Assembly: GCF_048323755.1 (NCBI RefSeq)
Contig: NZ_JBLWFS010000003.1
Span: 124,001-188,000 of the forward strand
Length of the DNA stretch: 64,000 bases
Reading direction: 5' to 3'
From: Alkalihalobacterium sp048323755
GTDB lineage: Bacteria; Bacillota; Bacilli; Bacillales; Bacillaceae_F
The notes under the pieces are model-generated. The model saw nothing but the letters and a program-made list of their open reading frames with translations. It searched no databases and was not told the origin of the DNA. Position numbers and translations under genes: made by a program. This document shows, in pieces, positions 1 through 7,800 of this stretch. Each line of letters starts with the position of its first letter. Position 1 is the stretch's first letter.

Positions 1-1644
1 ATGCCAGTATATAAAATGGTCGATACATGTGCAGCAGAATTTGAATCTGCAACTCCTTATTTCTACGGAACGTATGAAGATGAAAACGAGTCGTTCATTT
101 CAGATAAAAAGAGTATTCTCGTATTAGGTTCTGGTCCAATTCGTATCGGTCAAGGAATTGAGTTTGATTACGCGACAGTTCATACGGTTTGGGCAATTAA
201 AGAAGCTGGATATGAAGCAATTATTATTAACAATAATCCAGAAACGGTTTCTACAGATTTCAGTACATCTGACAAGTTGTACTTTGAGCCATTAACCCTT
301 GAAGACGTATTGCATGTCATTAAACAGGAGCAACCAGAAGGTGTAATTGTTCAATTTGGTGGTCAAACGGCGATTAACTTAGCGGAAGGCTTGGCAGCTC
401 GTGGAGTTAAAATTTTAGGAACAGCATTAGAGGATATGGACCGCGCAGAAGATCGCGATAAGTTTGAAAATACATTACAAGAATTAGGTATCTTACAACC
501 ATTAGGTAAAACAGCAACGTCAGTAGATCAAGCAGTCAAAATTGCAACTGAAATTGGCTACCCTGTTTTAGTACGTCCATCTTATGTACTAGGTGGTAGA
601 GCAATGGAGATCGTCTATAAAGAAGCTGAGTTACTAAACTATATGGAAAATGCAGTTAAGATCAACCCGAAGCATCCGGTATTAATTGACCGTTATTTAA
701 CAGGAAAAGAAATTGAAGTGGATGCTATATCAGATGGTGAAAACGTTTATATCCCAGGAATTATGGAACATATTGAACGTGCTGGGGTTCACTCAGGAGA
801 CTCGATTGCGGTCTATCCACCACAAACACTATCTGCTGAAATTAAAGAAAAAGTTATTGAGCGTACGATTTCATTAGCTCGCGGATTAAATATTATTGGA
901 CTTTTAAACATCCAGTTCGTATTACACGAGGATGAGGTTTACGTGCTAGAAGTAAATCCTCGTTCAAGTCGTACGGTACCGTTCTTAAGTAAAATAACAG
1001 GTGTGGCTATGGCTAACCTTGCAACGAAAGCGATCCTAGGTAAAAAGCTTCCTGAATTAGGATATGAAACAGGCTATCACCCTGAAGGCAAAGAAGTATC
1101 AGTAAAAGTACCAGTATTCTCATTTGCTAAGTTACGCCGTGTCGATATTTCTCTCGGTCCGGAAATGAAATCAACCGGTGAAGTTATGGGACGCGATTAT
1201 ACGTTAGAAAAAGCGTTATATAAAGGGCTAATTGCATCTGGAATGAAGATTCCGAAGTACGGATCTGTCCTTTTCACTATTGCAGATAAGGATAAAGAAG
1301 AAGGATTAGCACTTGTTCAGCGCTTCCACCGTATTGGCTATAACATTTTAGCTACTGAAGGAACCGCTGGTTTGATCAAAGATCTACAAATTCCAGTGAC
1401 AACTGTGAATAAAATAGGTGCTGAAAAGCCGAATTTATTAGATGTCATTCGCCAAGGACAAGCACAATTTGTAATCAATACATTCTCAAAAGGAAAACAA
1501 CCTGCTCGTGATGGTTTCCGAATTCGTCGTGAAGCAGTCGAAAACGGTGTGGTATGTTTAACGTCACTTGATACAGCAGAAGCACTATTAAAAGTTATTG
1601 AGTCGATTACATTTGCCTCAGAAAGTATGCCAGCCATGCAATAA
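1..1644 (+). CDS. carB: Carbamoyl-phosphate synthase large subunit, C-terminal half (window edge)
   Basis: The gene is cut by the window edge; about the last 547 residues are present, roughly half of the ~1070-residue family protein. It makes carbamoyl phosphate from bicarbonate, ATP and glutamine-derived ammonia. The fragment holds the second ATP-grasp synthetase domain, opening with GSGPIRIGQG (residues 43-52 of the fragment) and including EVNPRSSRTVPF, followed by the C-terminal MGS-like allosteric domain (TEGTAGLI, NTFSKGKQPARDGFRIRR). The ATG at base 1 is an internal methionine, not the start. Being directly upstream of pyrK, D, F and E, it is the pyrimidine-specific copy (pyrAB). Confidence 0.96.
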   Translation: MPVYKMVDTCAAEFESATPYFYGTYEDENESFISDKKSILVLGSGPIRIGQGIEFDYATVHTVWAIKEAGYEAIIINNNPETVSTDFSTSDKLYFEPLTLEDVLHVIKQEQPEGVIVQFGGQTAINLAEGLAARGVKILGTALEDMDRAEDRDKFENTLQELGILQPLGKTATSVDQAVKIATEIGYPVLVRPSYVLGGRAMEIVYKEAELLNYMENAVKINPKHPVLIDRYLTGKEIEVDAISDGENVYIPGIMEHIERAGVHSGDSIAVYPPQTLSAEIKEKVIERTISLARGLNIIGLLNIQFVLHEDEVYVLEVNPRSSRTVPFLSKITGVAMANLATKAILGKKLPELGYETGYHPEGKEVSVKVPVFSFAKLRRVDISLGPEMKSTGEVMGRDYTLEKALYKGLIASGMKIPKYGSVLFTIADKDKEEGLALVQRFHRIGYNILATEGTAGLIKDLQIPVTTVNKIGAEKPNLLDVIRQGQAQFVINTFSKGKQPARDGFRIRREAVENGVVCLTSLDTAEALLKVIESITFASESMPAMQ

Positions 1645-1650
1645 GAAAAG

Positions 1651-1810
1651 AAAAGCGAAAGCGCCCGTTCAGCGACGTACGGACTGGAGCTTACCCGTAT
1701 GAGATAAAGGAAACACGGTGAACGCTAGTGAGCCGATGTTGACTTATCGTAAGGAGGGGAGCGAAGTCTCGCGAGTTGCTGGGCGCTGCAGCTAGACATC
1801 TTCGAATATA
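1651..1810 (-). repeat. Interspersed repeat, copy 1 (inverted), inside the pyr operon
   Basis: Read on the reverse strand it begins ATTCGAAGATGTCTAGCT and ends CGGGCGCTTTCGCTTTT. These match the two ends of the copies at 12957-13090 and 27726-27860, while the middle has diverged. It fills nearly all of the 198-bp gap between carB and pyrK, a junction that is tight in related operons. No reading frame or terminator-like U-tract was seen in it. Confidence 0.75.
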
Positions 1811-1842
1811 TACTAACTTATCTTACAAAGGGGGATGTGCTT

Positions 1843-2619
1843 GTGCTTAAGGATAATTTAACGATCGTTCACCAGGAGAAAATTGCGGATCAAATATTTG
1901 AGTTAGTAATTGAAGGTGAACTCGTTTCTAATATGACAACACCAGGTCAATTTGTTCATGTCAAAATTGATCGTGGAATTGATCCACTGTTACGCCGCCC
2001 AATTAGCATCTGTAACGTCGATCTAAACAAAAAACAGCTAACGATGTTATATCGTGCTGGTGGAAAAGGAACGTCACTTTTATCGCAACGTGTGAAAGGG
2101 GAACTTGTGGATGTCATGGGTCCCCTTGGCACAGGCTTTCCTGTAGAAGAAGCAAAAGAGGGAGAAGTAGCACTATTAGTAGGTGGTGGGATTGGTGTTC
2201 CTCCACTGTACTACCTCTCACAGCAACTGAAAGCAAGAGGAGTAACAGTGGTTCACGTGCTCGGATTTGCTTCAGCCAAAGATGTTTTTTATGAAGAGAA
2301 ATTTGCACAACTTGGGGATACGTATGTCGCAACAGTTGATGGAACATATGGTTCAAAAGGGTTTGTCACTGATGTTATAGAGCAAGAAGGTATTGATTTT
2401 GATGTGTTATATTCTTGTGGCCCTAACCCTATGTTGAAAGCATTAGAAGTTCGTTTTCATGATCGAAGAGCGTATTTATCTCTTGAAGAGCGAATGGGCT
2501 GTGGTATTGGTGCTTGCCTTGCGTGTGTATGTCATCTTCAAGACGATCCAACAGGCACTTCATATAAAAAGATATGTACAGACGGTCCTGTATTCCCAAT
2601 CGGAGAGGTGATACTATGA
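1843..2619 (+). CDS. pyrK: Dihydroorotate dehydrogenase B, electron-transfer subunit
   Basis: Iron-sulfur flavoprotein that passes electrons from the PyrD FMN to NAD+ in class 1B dihydroorotate dehydrogenase. An N-terminal FAD-binding barrel carries RRPISIC, a central NAD(H) domain carries LLVGGGIGVPPLYYL, and the C-terminal 2Fe-2S ligands are cysteines at about 220, 225, 228 and 245 (CGIGACLACVC, then KKIC). I chose the GTG at 1843 (258 residues), because AAAGGGGGA at 1827-1835 sits about 7 nt upstream; the in-frame GTG at 1837 is too close to that ribosome site. The gene overlaps pyrD by 4 bp. Confidence 0.96.
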   Translation: MLKDNLTIVHQEKIADQIFELVIEGELVSNMTTPGQFVHVKIDRGIDPLLRRPISICNVDLNKKQLTMLYRAGGKGTSLLSQRVKGELVDVMGPLGTGFPVEEAKEGEVALLVGGGIGVPPLYYLSQQLKARGVTVVHVLGFASAKDVFYEEKFAQLGDTYVATVDGTYGSKGFVTDVIEQEGIDFDVLYSCGPNPMLKALEVRFHDRRAYLSLEERMGCGIGACLACVCHLQDDPTGTSYKKICTDGPVFPIGEVIL

Positions 2620-3527
2620 GCCGTTTACAAATAGAACTACCAGGATTATCTATGAAAAATCCAATTATGCCAGCTTCCGGTTGCTTTGGATTTGGAAAAG
2701 AGTATGCAAAATTTTACGATTTAAGTAAGCTGGGTGCGATTGCAGTTAAAGCTACTACAGCTGAACCGCGCTACGGAAATCCAACACCACGTGTTGCCGA
2801 AACAGCAGCTGGAATGCTAAACGCAATCGGATTACAAAACCCAGGCCTAGAAAAAGTCGTCAACGAGGAATTACCATGGCTAGAAAAGTATGATGTTCCT
2901 ATTATTGCGAACGTAGCTGGATCAGAAACGGAAGATTATATTGAAGTAGCAGAACGTGTATCTAAAGCACCCAATGTGACTGCACTAGAGTTAAATATTT
3001 CTTGTCCAAACGTTAAAAAGGGTGGGATTGCTTTCGGTACGATCCCAGAAGTAGCAGCAGAATTGACAAAAGAAGTGAAACGAGTATCTTCAGTTCCTGT
3101 TTATGTGAAGTTGTCACCTAATGTTGCTGATATTGTTGGAATGGCTAGGGCAGTAGAAGAAGCCGGTGCCGATGGACTATCTATGATTAATACATTATTA
3201 GGGATGCGGATAGATTTAAAATCTCGAAAACCGATCTTAGCCAATGGTGCAGGTGGACTTTCTGGGCCTGCAGTAAAGCCGGTAGCGATCCGTATGATCC
3301 ATCAAGTAAGTCAAGCCGTTTCGATCCCAATTATCGGAATGGGTGGCATACAATCAGCTGAAGATGTTATTGAATTTTTCTTAGCAGGTGCCGATGCTGT
3401 TGCAGTTGGTACAGCAAACTTTGTTGATCCATTTATTTGTCCGGAAATTATTGATGAACTGCCTGAATGGTTAGATCAGCTCGGTGTTGATCACATTTCT
3501 GAATTAACGGGAGGGAGCTGGAAGTAA
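2616..3527 (+). CDS. pyrD: Dihydroorotate dehydrogenase B, catalytic subunit
   Basis: Oxidises dihydroorotate to orotate with FMN, paired with PyrK. It is a 303-residue TIM-barrel. NISCPN holds the catalytic-type cysteine of class 1B at about residue 130, and the phosphate-binding loop is IIGMGGIQSAEDVIEF. The start ATG at 2616 overlaps the pyrK stop (ATGA) and follows GGAGAGG. The longer in-frame upstream start falls inside pyrK and has no good ribosome site. The stop overlaps the pyrF start by one base. Confidence 0.97.
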   Translation: MSRLQIELPGLSMKNPIMPASGCFGFGKEYAKFYDLSKLGAIAVKATTAEPRYGNPTPRVAETAAGMLNAIGLQNPGLEKVVNEELPWLEKYDVPIIANVAGSETEDYIEVAERVSKAPNVTALELNISCPNVKKGGIAFGTIPEVAAELTKEVKRVSSVPVYVKLSPNVADIVGMARAVEEAGADGLSMINTLLGMRIDLKSRKPILANGAGGLSGPAVKPVAIRMIHQVSQAVSIPIIGMGGIQSAEDVIEFFLAGADAVAVGTANFVDPFICPEIIDELPEWLDQLGVDHISELTGGSWK

Positions 3528-4240
3528 TGAAAAGACCTGTTATTATTGCCTTAGATTTTTCCAGCACCGAAGCGGTTGAAGAGTTTCTAACGAAAATGCC
3601 AAAGGAACCGTTATTTTTAAAAGTCGGTATGGAACTTTTTTATAGTTCAGGTACACAACTTATTCATAGTTTAAAAGAAAAAGGGCATCAAATTTTTTTA
3701 GATTTAAAGTTACATGACATCCCAAATACCGTACAGCAAGGAATGAAAGCTCTTGCTCGATTAAATGTTGATATTGTTAATGTTCATGCAGCAGGTGGTT
3801 CAGAAATGATGAAACAAGCGATGGAAGGTCTTTATGCTGGAACTCCATCTGGAATAGAGCGTCCGAAGCTTATCGCTGTCACTCAATTAACGAGTACGAG
3901 TGAACAGGTCATGCAAGAAGAATTGAGAATTAACGGAACGATGAAAGAAACTGTTCAAGTCTATGCGAAGTTAGCCAGTGAAAGTGGATTAGATGGAGTA
4001 GTTTCATCACCACTAGAAGTACCACTTATTCATGAGGCTTGTGGAGAACAGTTTTTAACAGTCACACCTGGGATTCGTTTAGCTGGAGATGCTGTAGGGG
4101 ATCAAAAACGGGTGACAACACCGAGTGATGCTAGAACACTTGGCAGTTGGGGAATTGTTGTTGGAAGAAGTATAACTGCAAGTGAAGATCCTACAAAGGC
4201 TTTTGAAAGAGTAGTAAAAGAATGGGAGGAATTAGCATGA
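3527..4240 (+). CDS. pyrF: Orotidine 5'-phosphate decarboxylase
   Basis: Last step of UMP synthesis, decarboxylation of OMP. The 237-residue TIM-barrel has the catalytic D-K-D array in LDLKLHDIPNTV (about residues 58-69) and the C-terminal phosphate loop GIVVGRSIT. It starts at the TAATG junction with pyrD behind a GGGAGGGAGC ribosome site, and its stop overlaps pyrE, so translation through the operon is probably coupled. Confidence 0.97.
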   Translation: MKRPVIIALDFSSTEAVEEFLTKMPKEPLFLKVGMELFYSSGTQLIHSLKEKGHQIFLDLKLHDIPNTVQQGMKALARLNVDIVNVHAAGGSEMMKQAMEGLYAGTPSGIERPKLIAVTQLTSTSEQVMQEELRINGTMKETVQVYAKLASESGLDGVVSSPLEVPLIHEACGEQFLTVTPGIRLAGDAVGDQKRVTTPSDARTLGSWGIVVGRSITASEDPTKAFERVVKEWEELA

Positions 4241-4869
4241 AAGAACAAATTGCATCGCACCTATTAGATATCAATGCTGTATATTTACGTCCAAATGATC
4301 CATTTACATGGAGCTCCGGGATGAAATCTCCTATTTATTGTGATAATCGTTTAACACTCTCATATCCTACGATTCGTAAGGATATTGCAAAAGGGTTAAA
4401 GCAATTAATTGATGAGAATTATGCTGATGTTGATGTCATTGCAGGAACAGCAACAGCTGGTATTCCTCACGCGGCTTGGGTCAGTGATTTGATGGAAAAA
4501 CCGATGGCTTATATTCGTAGCAAAGCAAAAGGTCATGGAAAAGGTAATCAAATTGAAGGAAAAATCGAAGCTGGCGATAAAGTAGTTATTGTTGAAGATT
4601 TGGTTTCAACAGGGGGAAGTGTCATTACCGCTGCAGAAGCTGTTCGTGAAGTAGGTGGTATTGTCGTTGGTGTTGTGGCCATTTTTACATACGGCTTAGA
4701 AAAAGGGATAACTCAACTCGAAGAAGCAAAATTACCGTTCCAAGTACTAACAGATTATGAAACGCTTCTTCAAGTCTCATTAGAAAGAAACGATATTAAT
4801 GAAGAAGAAGTATCAAAGTTAAAGCAATGGCGTCAAAATCCATCGTCTACAGATTGGATGAACAGTTAA
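4237..4869 (+). CDS. pyrE: Orotate phosphoribosyltransferase
   Basis: Converts orotate and PRPP to OMP. The 210-residue product carries the PRPP-binding signature VIVEDLVSTGGS at about residues 117-128 and the lysine-rich loop RSKAKGHGKG. The ATG at 4237 overlaps the pyrF stop (ATGA) and follows GGGAGGAATTAGC; a longer in-frame start at 4222 would bury that ribosome site. It is the last gene of the pyr operon, followed by a hairpin with a T-rich tail. Confidence 0.96.
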   Translation: MKEQIASHLLDINAVYLRPNDPFTWSSGMKSPIYCDNRLTLSYPTIRKDIAKGLKQLIDENYADVDVIAGTATAGIPHAAWVSDLMEKPMAYIRSKAKGHGKGNQIEGKIEAGDKVVIVEDLVSTGGSVITAAEAVREVGGIVVGVVAIFTYGLEKGITQLEEAKLPFQVLTDYETLLQVSLERNDINEEEVSKLKQWRQNPSSTDWMNS

Positions 4870-4936
4870 TCTATAAAGAGTTGGACTGGCAACAGTTCAA
4901 AGAGTTTTGCTATCGAGAGAAGAACAATAAAGGCAT

Positions 4937-4980
4937 AAAATAGAGGTGGAGATCATTTGTGATTTTCATCTCTATTTTTA
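4937..4980 (+). terminator. Probable intrinsic terminator after pyrE
   Basis: AAATAGAG pairs with CTCTATTT around an imperfect inner stem (GATCA with TGATT), and the right arm runs into TATTTTTATAT. It lies 68 bp after the pyrE stop, at the natural end of the pyr operon. Confidence 0.6.
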
Positions 4981-5134
4981 TATACCTTTTATTCGTTCTT
5001 TCCCTAATTTAGTACGATGTTAAAGGAATATGAGTTAGAAAAGCCGAAGTAATTCCTACAGCTCGGTATTGGGATATTTAAAGTGTATGGGCTAGTAATG
5101 AGAGCTTGAAAAGTAATAATAAGGGGGAGTACAT

Positions 5135-5791
5135 ATGCGAAAGATGAATGGGGAAGAGTTTGATCAGTTAGTGCCTTTTTTTGATGGGATGGCATGTACT
5201 AGGTGGTTAGGGGCTGTACATGATCAACTAAAACAAGCAACAGGAACCTGGAGCGGCAAACGCGTATTGGATGTGGGCTGTGGGACAGGACGTTTATTAT
5301 TTAGAGGAGTAGAAGAAGCCGATCATGTTGTAGGTATAGATCTTTCTGAAGGAATGATTCAAGCTGCAAATGAACTTTACGAAGAAAAAGGTAAAAAAGA
5401 TAAAGCAACATTTCAAGTAGGAGATGCGTATAACTTACCATTTGCTAATCATGAATTTGACGTTGCGATTTCTACATGTGTGCTTTTTCTCTTACCGGAG
5501 CCTGCTAAAGGTATGAAGGAAATGATCCGTGTCGTAAAAGAGGGTGGAATGATTGCGATGTTAAATCCATCTGAACATATGAATCAACAAACAGCTGCCG
5601 AGTATTGTAAACGACATAACATTACACAGTTTGAGGAAACGACTTTGTTAAAGTGGTCTAATATTTCAACGTTACGTCATCGCTATAATTCGGTGGAACT
5701 CTCTACATTTCTAAAAAACTGTGGAGCAAAGGAAGTTGAACACTTTCCGGTTGTTGACGGCTTAGCATTAATTACGATTTGCAAACTATAA
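5135..5791 (+). CDS. Class I SAM-dependent methyltransferase, substrate unknown
   Basis: A 218-residue Methyltransf_11/25-type enzyme. SAM-binding motif I is RVLDVGCGTGRLL (about residues 43-55), the acidic residue after beta-2 lies in VVGIDLSEGMI, and motif II/III-like segments are FDVAISTCVLFLLP and MIRVVKEGGMIAMLNP. No membrane segment or signal peptide is seen. It starts at ATG 5135 after AAGGGGGAG and stands alone between the pyr operon and rqcH, ending in a strong terminator. In B. subtilis this interval holds sulfate-assimilation genes, so it is accessory here. The substrate cannot be told from sequence. Confidence 0.85.
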   Translation: MRKMNGEEFDQLVPFFDGMACTRWLGAVHDQLKQATGTWSGKRVLDVGCGTGRLLFRGVEEADHVVGIDLSEGMIQAANELYEEKGKKDKATFQVGDAYNLPFANHEFDVAISTCVLFLLPEPAKGMKEMIRVVKEGGMIAMLNPSEHMNQQTAAEYCKRHNITQFEETTLLKWSNISTLRHRYNSVELSTFLKNCGAKEVEHFPVVDGLALITICKL

Positions 5792-5796
5792 CAAGA

Positions 5797-5831
5797 AGGA
5801 CAGCCGAATTAAATTGGCTGTCCTCTTTTTA
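5797..5831 (+). terminator. Intrinsic terminator after the methyltransferase
   Basis: A perfect 9-bp stem, AGGACAGCC (5797-5805) with GGCTGTCCT (5816-5824), has a 10-nt loop and is followed by CTTTTT. It sits 6 bp after the stop codon. Confidence 0.85.
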
Positions 5832-5943
5832 ATAATAGCTGTGTTAAATTATGCTGTTGATATCTGTTGATTTAGTCCATCAATCGTTTCCTAAGAGCAG
5901 AAAAAACGACCTCTTTACCCGTATGGCTTGTACTAAATGAGAA

Positions 5944-7653
5944 TTACTTTCTCAACTTCAATACTAGATCCTCATCAGGTGTTACATACAACGTTGTTTG
6001 ATTGTCATAAATAACAAAGCCTGGTTTTGAGCCGTTTGGTTTTTTGACATGTCTAATTTTCGTATAGTCAACAGGTACACCACTCGATTGGCGTGCCTTA
6101 CTATAAAAGGCAGCAACTGTTGCTGCTTCTGTTAACGTCGTTTCGTCAGGGTTGGTATGGCGGATCACGACGTGAGAACCAGGAATGTCCTTTGTATGAA
6201 GCCAGATTTCGTCTTGGCGGGCAAACCGATTCGTTAGAAATTCGTTTTGCTTGTTATTTTTTCCGACAAAAAATTCCACACCTGCTGATGAAACATACGA
6301 TTCTACTTGTGGTTTGATTGGCTTTTTCTTTTTCTTACTATCTTTTTGGCGACGTCTCACATAGCCTTCTTCAACTAGCTCTTCACGGATTTCTTCAACA
6401 TCTTTAGGTGATGCCGATTCCATTTGCTGAATTAATTGATCAAGGTATTGAATTTCTTGTTTCGCTTTTTCAATTTGTTCCTCTACAACCGCAACTGATT
6501 TTTTTGCTTTATTATATTTACGGAAGTAGTTTTGAGCATTGTCTGATGGACTTTTCTGTGGGTCTAATGTGATCGTTACAGTTCCCCAAAACTCATCGTA
6601 ATAATCGATGACGTCGACTGCTTTGTCACCGCGTTTGACTATATGAAGATTAACGGTTAATAGTTCTCCGAAGCGCTGGTACTTTTGTGCTTTTTCAGCA
6701 TCAACTAATGTTTTTTCGAGCTTTTTAATTTTCTTTTCATTTTTTGAAAGTTCATTTCGTAAAAAGCGTTCAAGATCATGGGCTTGTTGTTTTACCCGGT
6801 CACGCTCTCCTTTTCCGTAGAAAAAGCGATCAAGTAGTTGACTTACTGAAGAGAAATAGCGCACATCACCTTGTATATGTGTTAATGAGAATAAAGAGAA
6901 TGCTTCTTTTCCATTTACTACTACCATCTGTGGTTCAAATCGATTAGCTTTTAATGGGGCGATCACTTCAAAAAAAGCAGATACTATGGCTTTTTGTTGT
7001 GATAACTTGGCACGGTGAACGATTTCTTTTGTTACTTGTGGTGAAATGCCCGAAAAAGCTTCAAGAAGCTGTTTATCTAATTTTCCTTGATTGAAATCTA
7101 GCTTACGTAACAATCCTTCCTCATCTACAGAAAAGGGATCGGTCTTTCCTTGCCCTGGTGGAAACTCGTACGTATGACCTGGTAAAACGGTTCTTACACT
7201 GCTTTGCGACGGAGTAATATGTTTGATGCTGTCAATAATTCTTTTGCTCTCTTTATCGATCAGTGTAATGTTACTATGCCGTCCCATAATTTCAATAACT
7301 AATGTTTTGTATGTAGTATCGCCTAATTCGTCCTTTCCTTTTATATCAATTGTAATGATGCGTTCCATATCGACTTGCTCAATTTTTTCAATAAAACTAC
7401 CTTCTAAATGTTTACGAAGTAGCATGCAAAACATCGGCGGCTCTTGAGGGTTATCATATTTTTCCGTCGTTAAATGAGCACGAGCAAATGAAGGGTTTGC
7501 TGATAATAGCAAGGAATGATTTGTTCCTTTTGCACGGATTGTTAATAATAACTCAGTTTTATAAGGTTGAAAGACACGGGATATTCTCCCTGTTTCTAAT
7601 TTTTCTTGTAATTCTCTTGTTATTGCTCTAGTCATTAGTCCATCAAATGACAT
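5944..7653 (-). CDS. rqcH: Ribosome quality control protein RqcH (NFACT family; YloA/FbpA)
   Basis: Bacterial Rqc2/NEMF homologue. It binds obstructed 50S subunits with peptidyl-tRNA and directs alanine tailing for degradation of stalled chains; older annotations call it fibronectin-binding protein. The product has 569 residues: N-terminal NFACT-N domain starting MSFDGLMTRAI, a central helical/coiled-coil stretch (RFLRNELSKNEKKIKKLEK), a lysine-rich linker, and a C-terminal NFACT-R domain (WLHTKDIPGSHVVIR). The start at 7653 is chosen because MSFDG is the family N-terminus and AAGGAAG lies upstream; an in-frame ATG 45 bp earlier lacks family similarity. It is transcribed opposite to its neighbours. 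Confidence 0.94.
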   Translation of the reverse strand: MSFDGLMTRAITRELQEKLETGRISRVFQPYKTELLLTIRAKGTNHSLLLSANPSFARAHLTTEKYDNPQEPPMFCMLLRKHLEGSFIEKIEQVDMERIITIDIKGKDELGDTTYKTLVIEIMGRHSNITLIDKESKRIIDSIKHITPSQSSVRTVLPGHTYEFPPGQGKTDPFSVDEEGLLRKLDFNQGKLDKQLLEAFSGISPQVTKEIVHRAKLSQQKAIVSAFFEVIAPLKANRFEPQMVVVNGKEAFSLFSLTHIQGDVRYFSSVSQLLDRFFYGKGERDRVKQQAHDLERFLRNELSKNEKKIKKLEKTLVDAEKAQKYQRFGELLTVNLHIVKRGDKAVDVIDYYDEFWGTVTITLDPQKSPSDNAQNYFRKYNKAKKSVAVVEEQIEKAKQEIQYLDQLIQQMESASPKDVEEIREELVEEGYVRRRQKDSKKKKKPIKPQVESYVSSAGVEFFVGKNNKQNEFLTNRFARQDEIWLHTKDIPGSHVVIRHTNPDETTLTEAATVAAFYSKARQSSGVPVDYTKIRHVKKPNGSKPGFVIYDNQTTLYVTPDEDLVLKLRK

Positions 7654-7800
7654 ACATTCACCAACTTCCTTAACGTTCAACTTTTGAGAAAAAATCAATT
7701 TTTAATATTTATAAAATCATTACTATCATCAGTATAGCATTTTTTAGGACGTGCCTGAATATGATGCTTGTATAAAGTGTACAAGATGTGGGGTGTCTTC

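Noticed and set aside
5004..5195. 63-codon reverse open frame upstream of the methyltransferase
   Set aside because: No ribosome site and no recognisable similarity. It overlaps the methyltransferase start.
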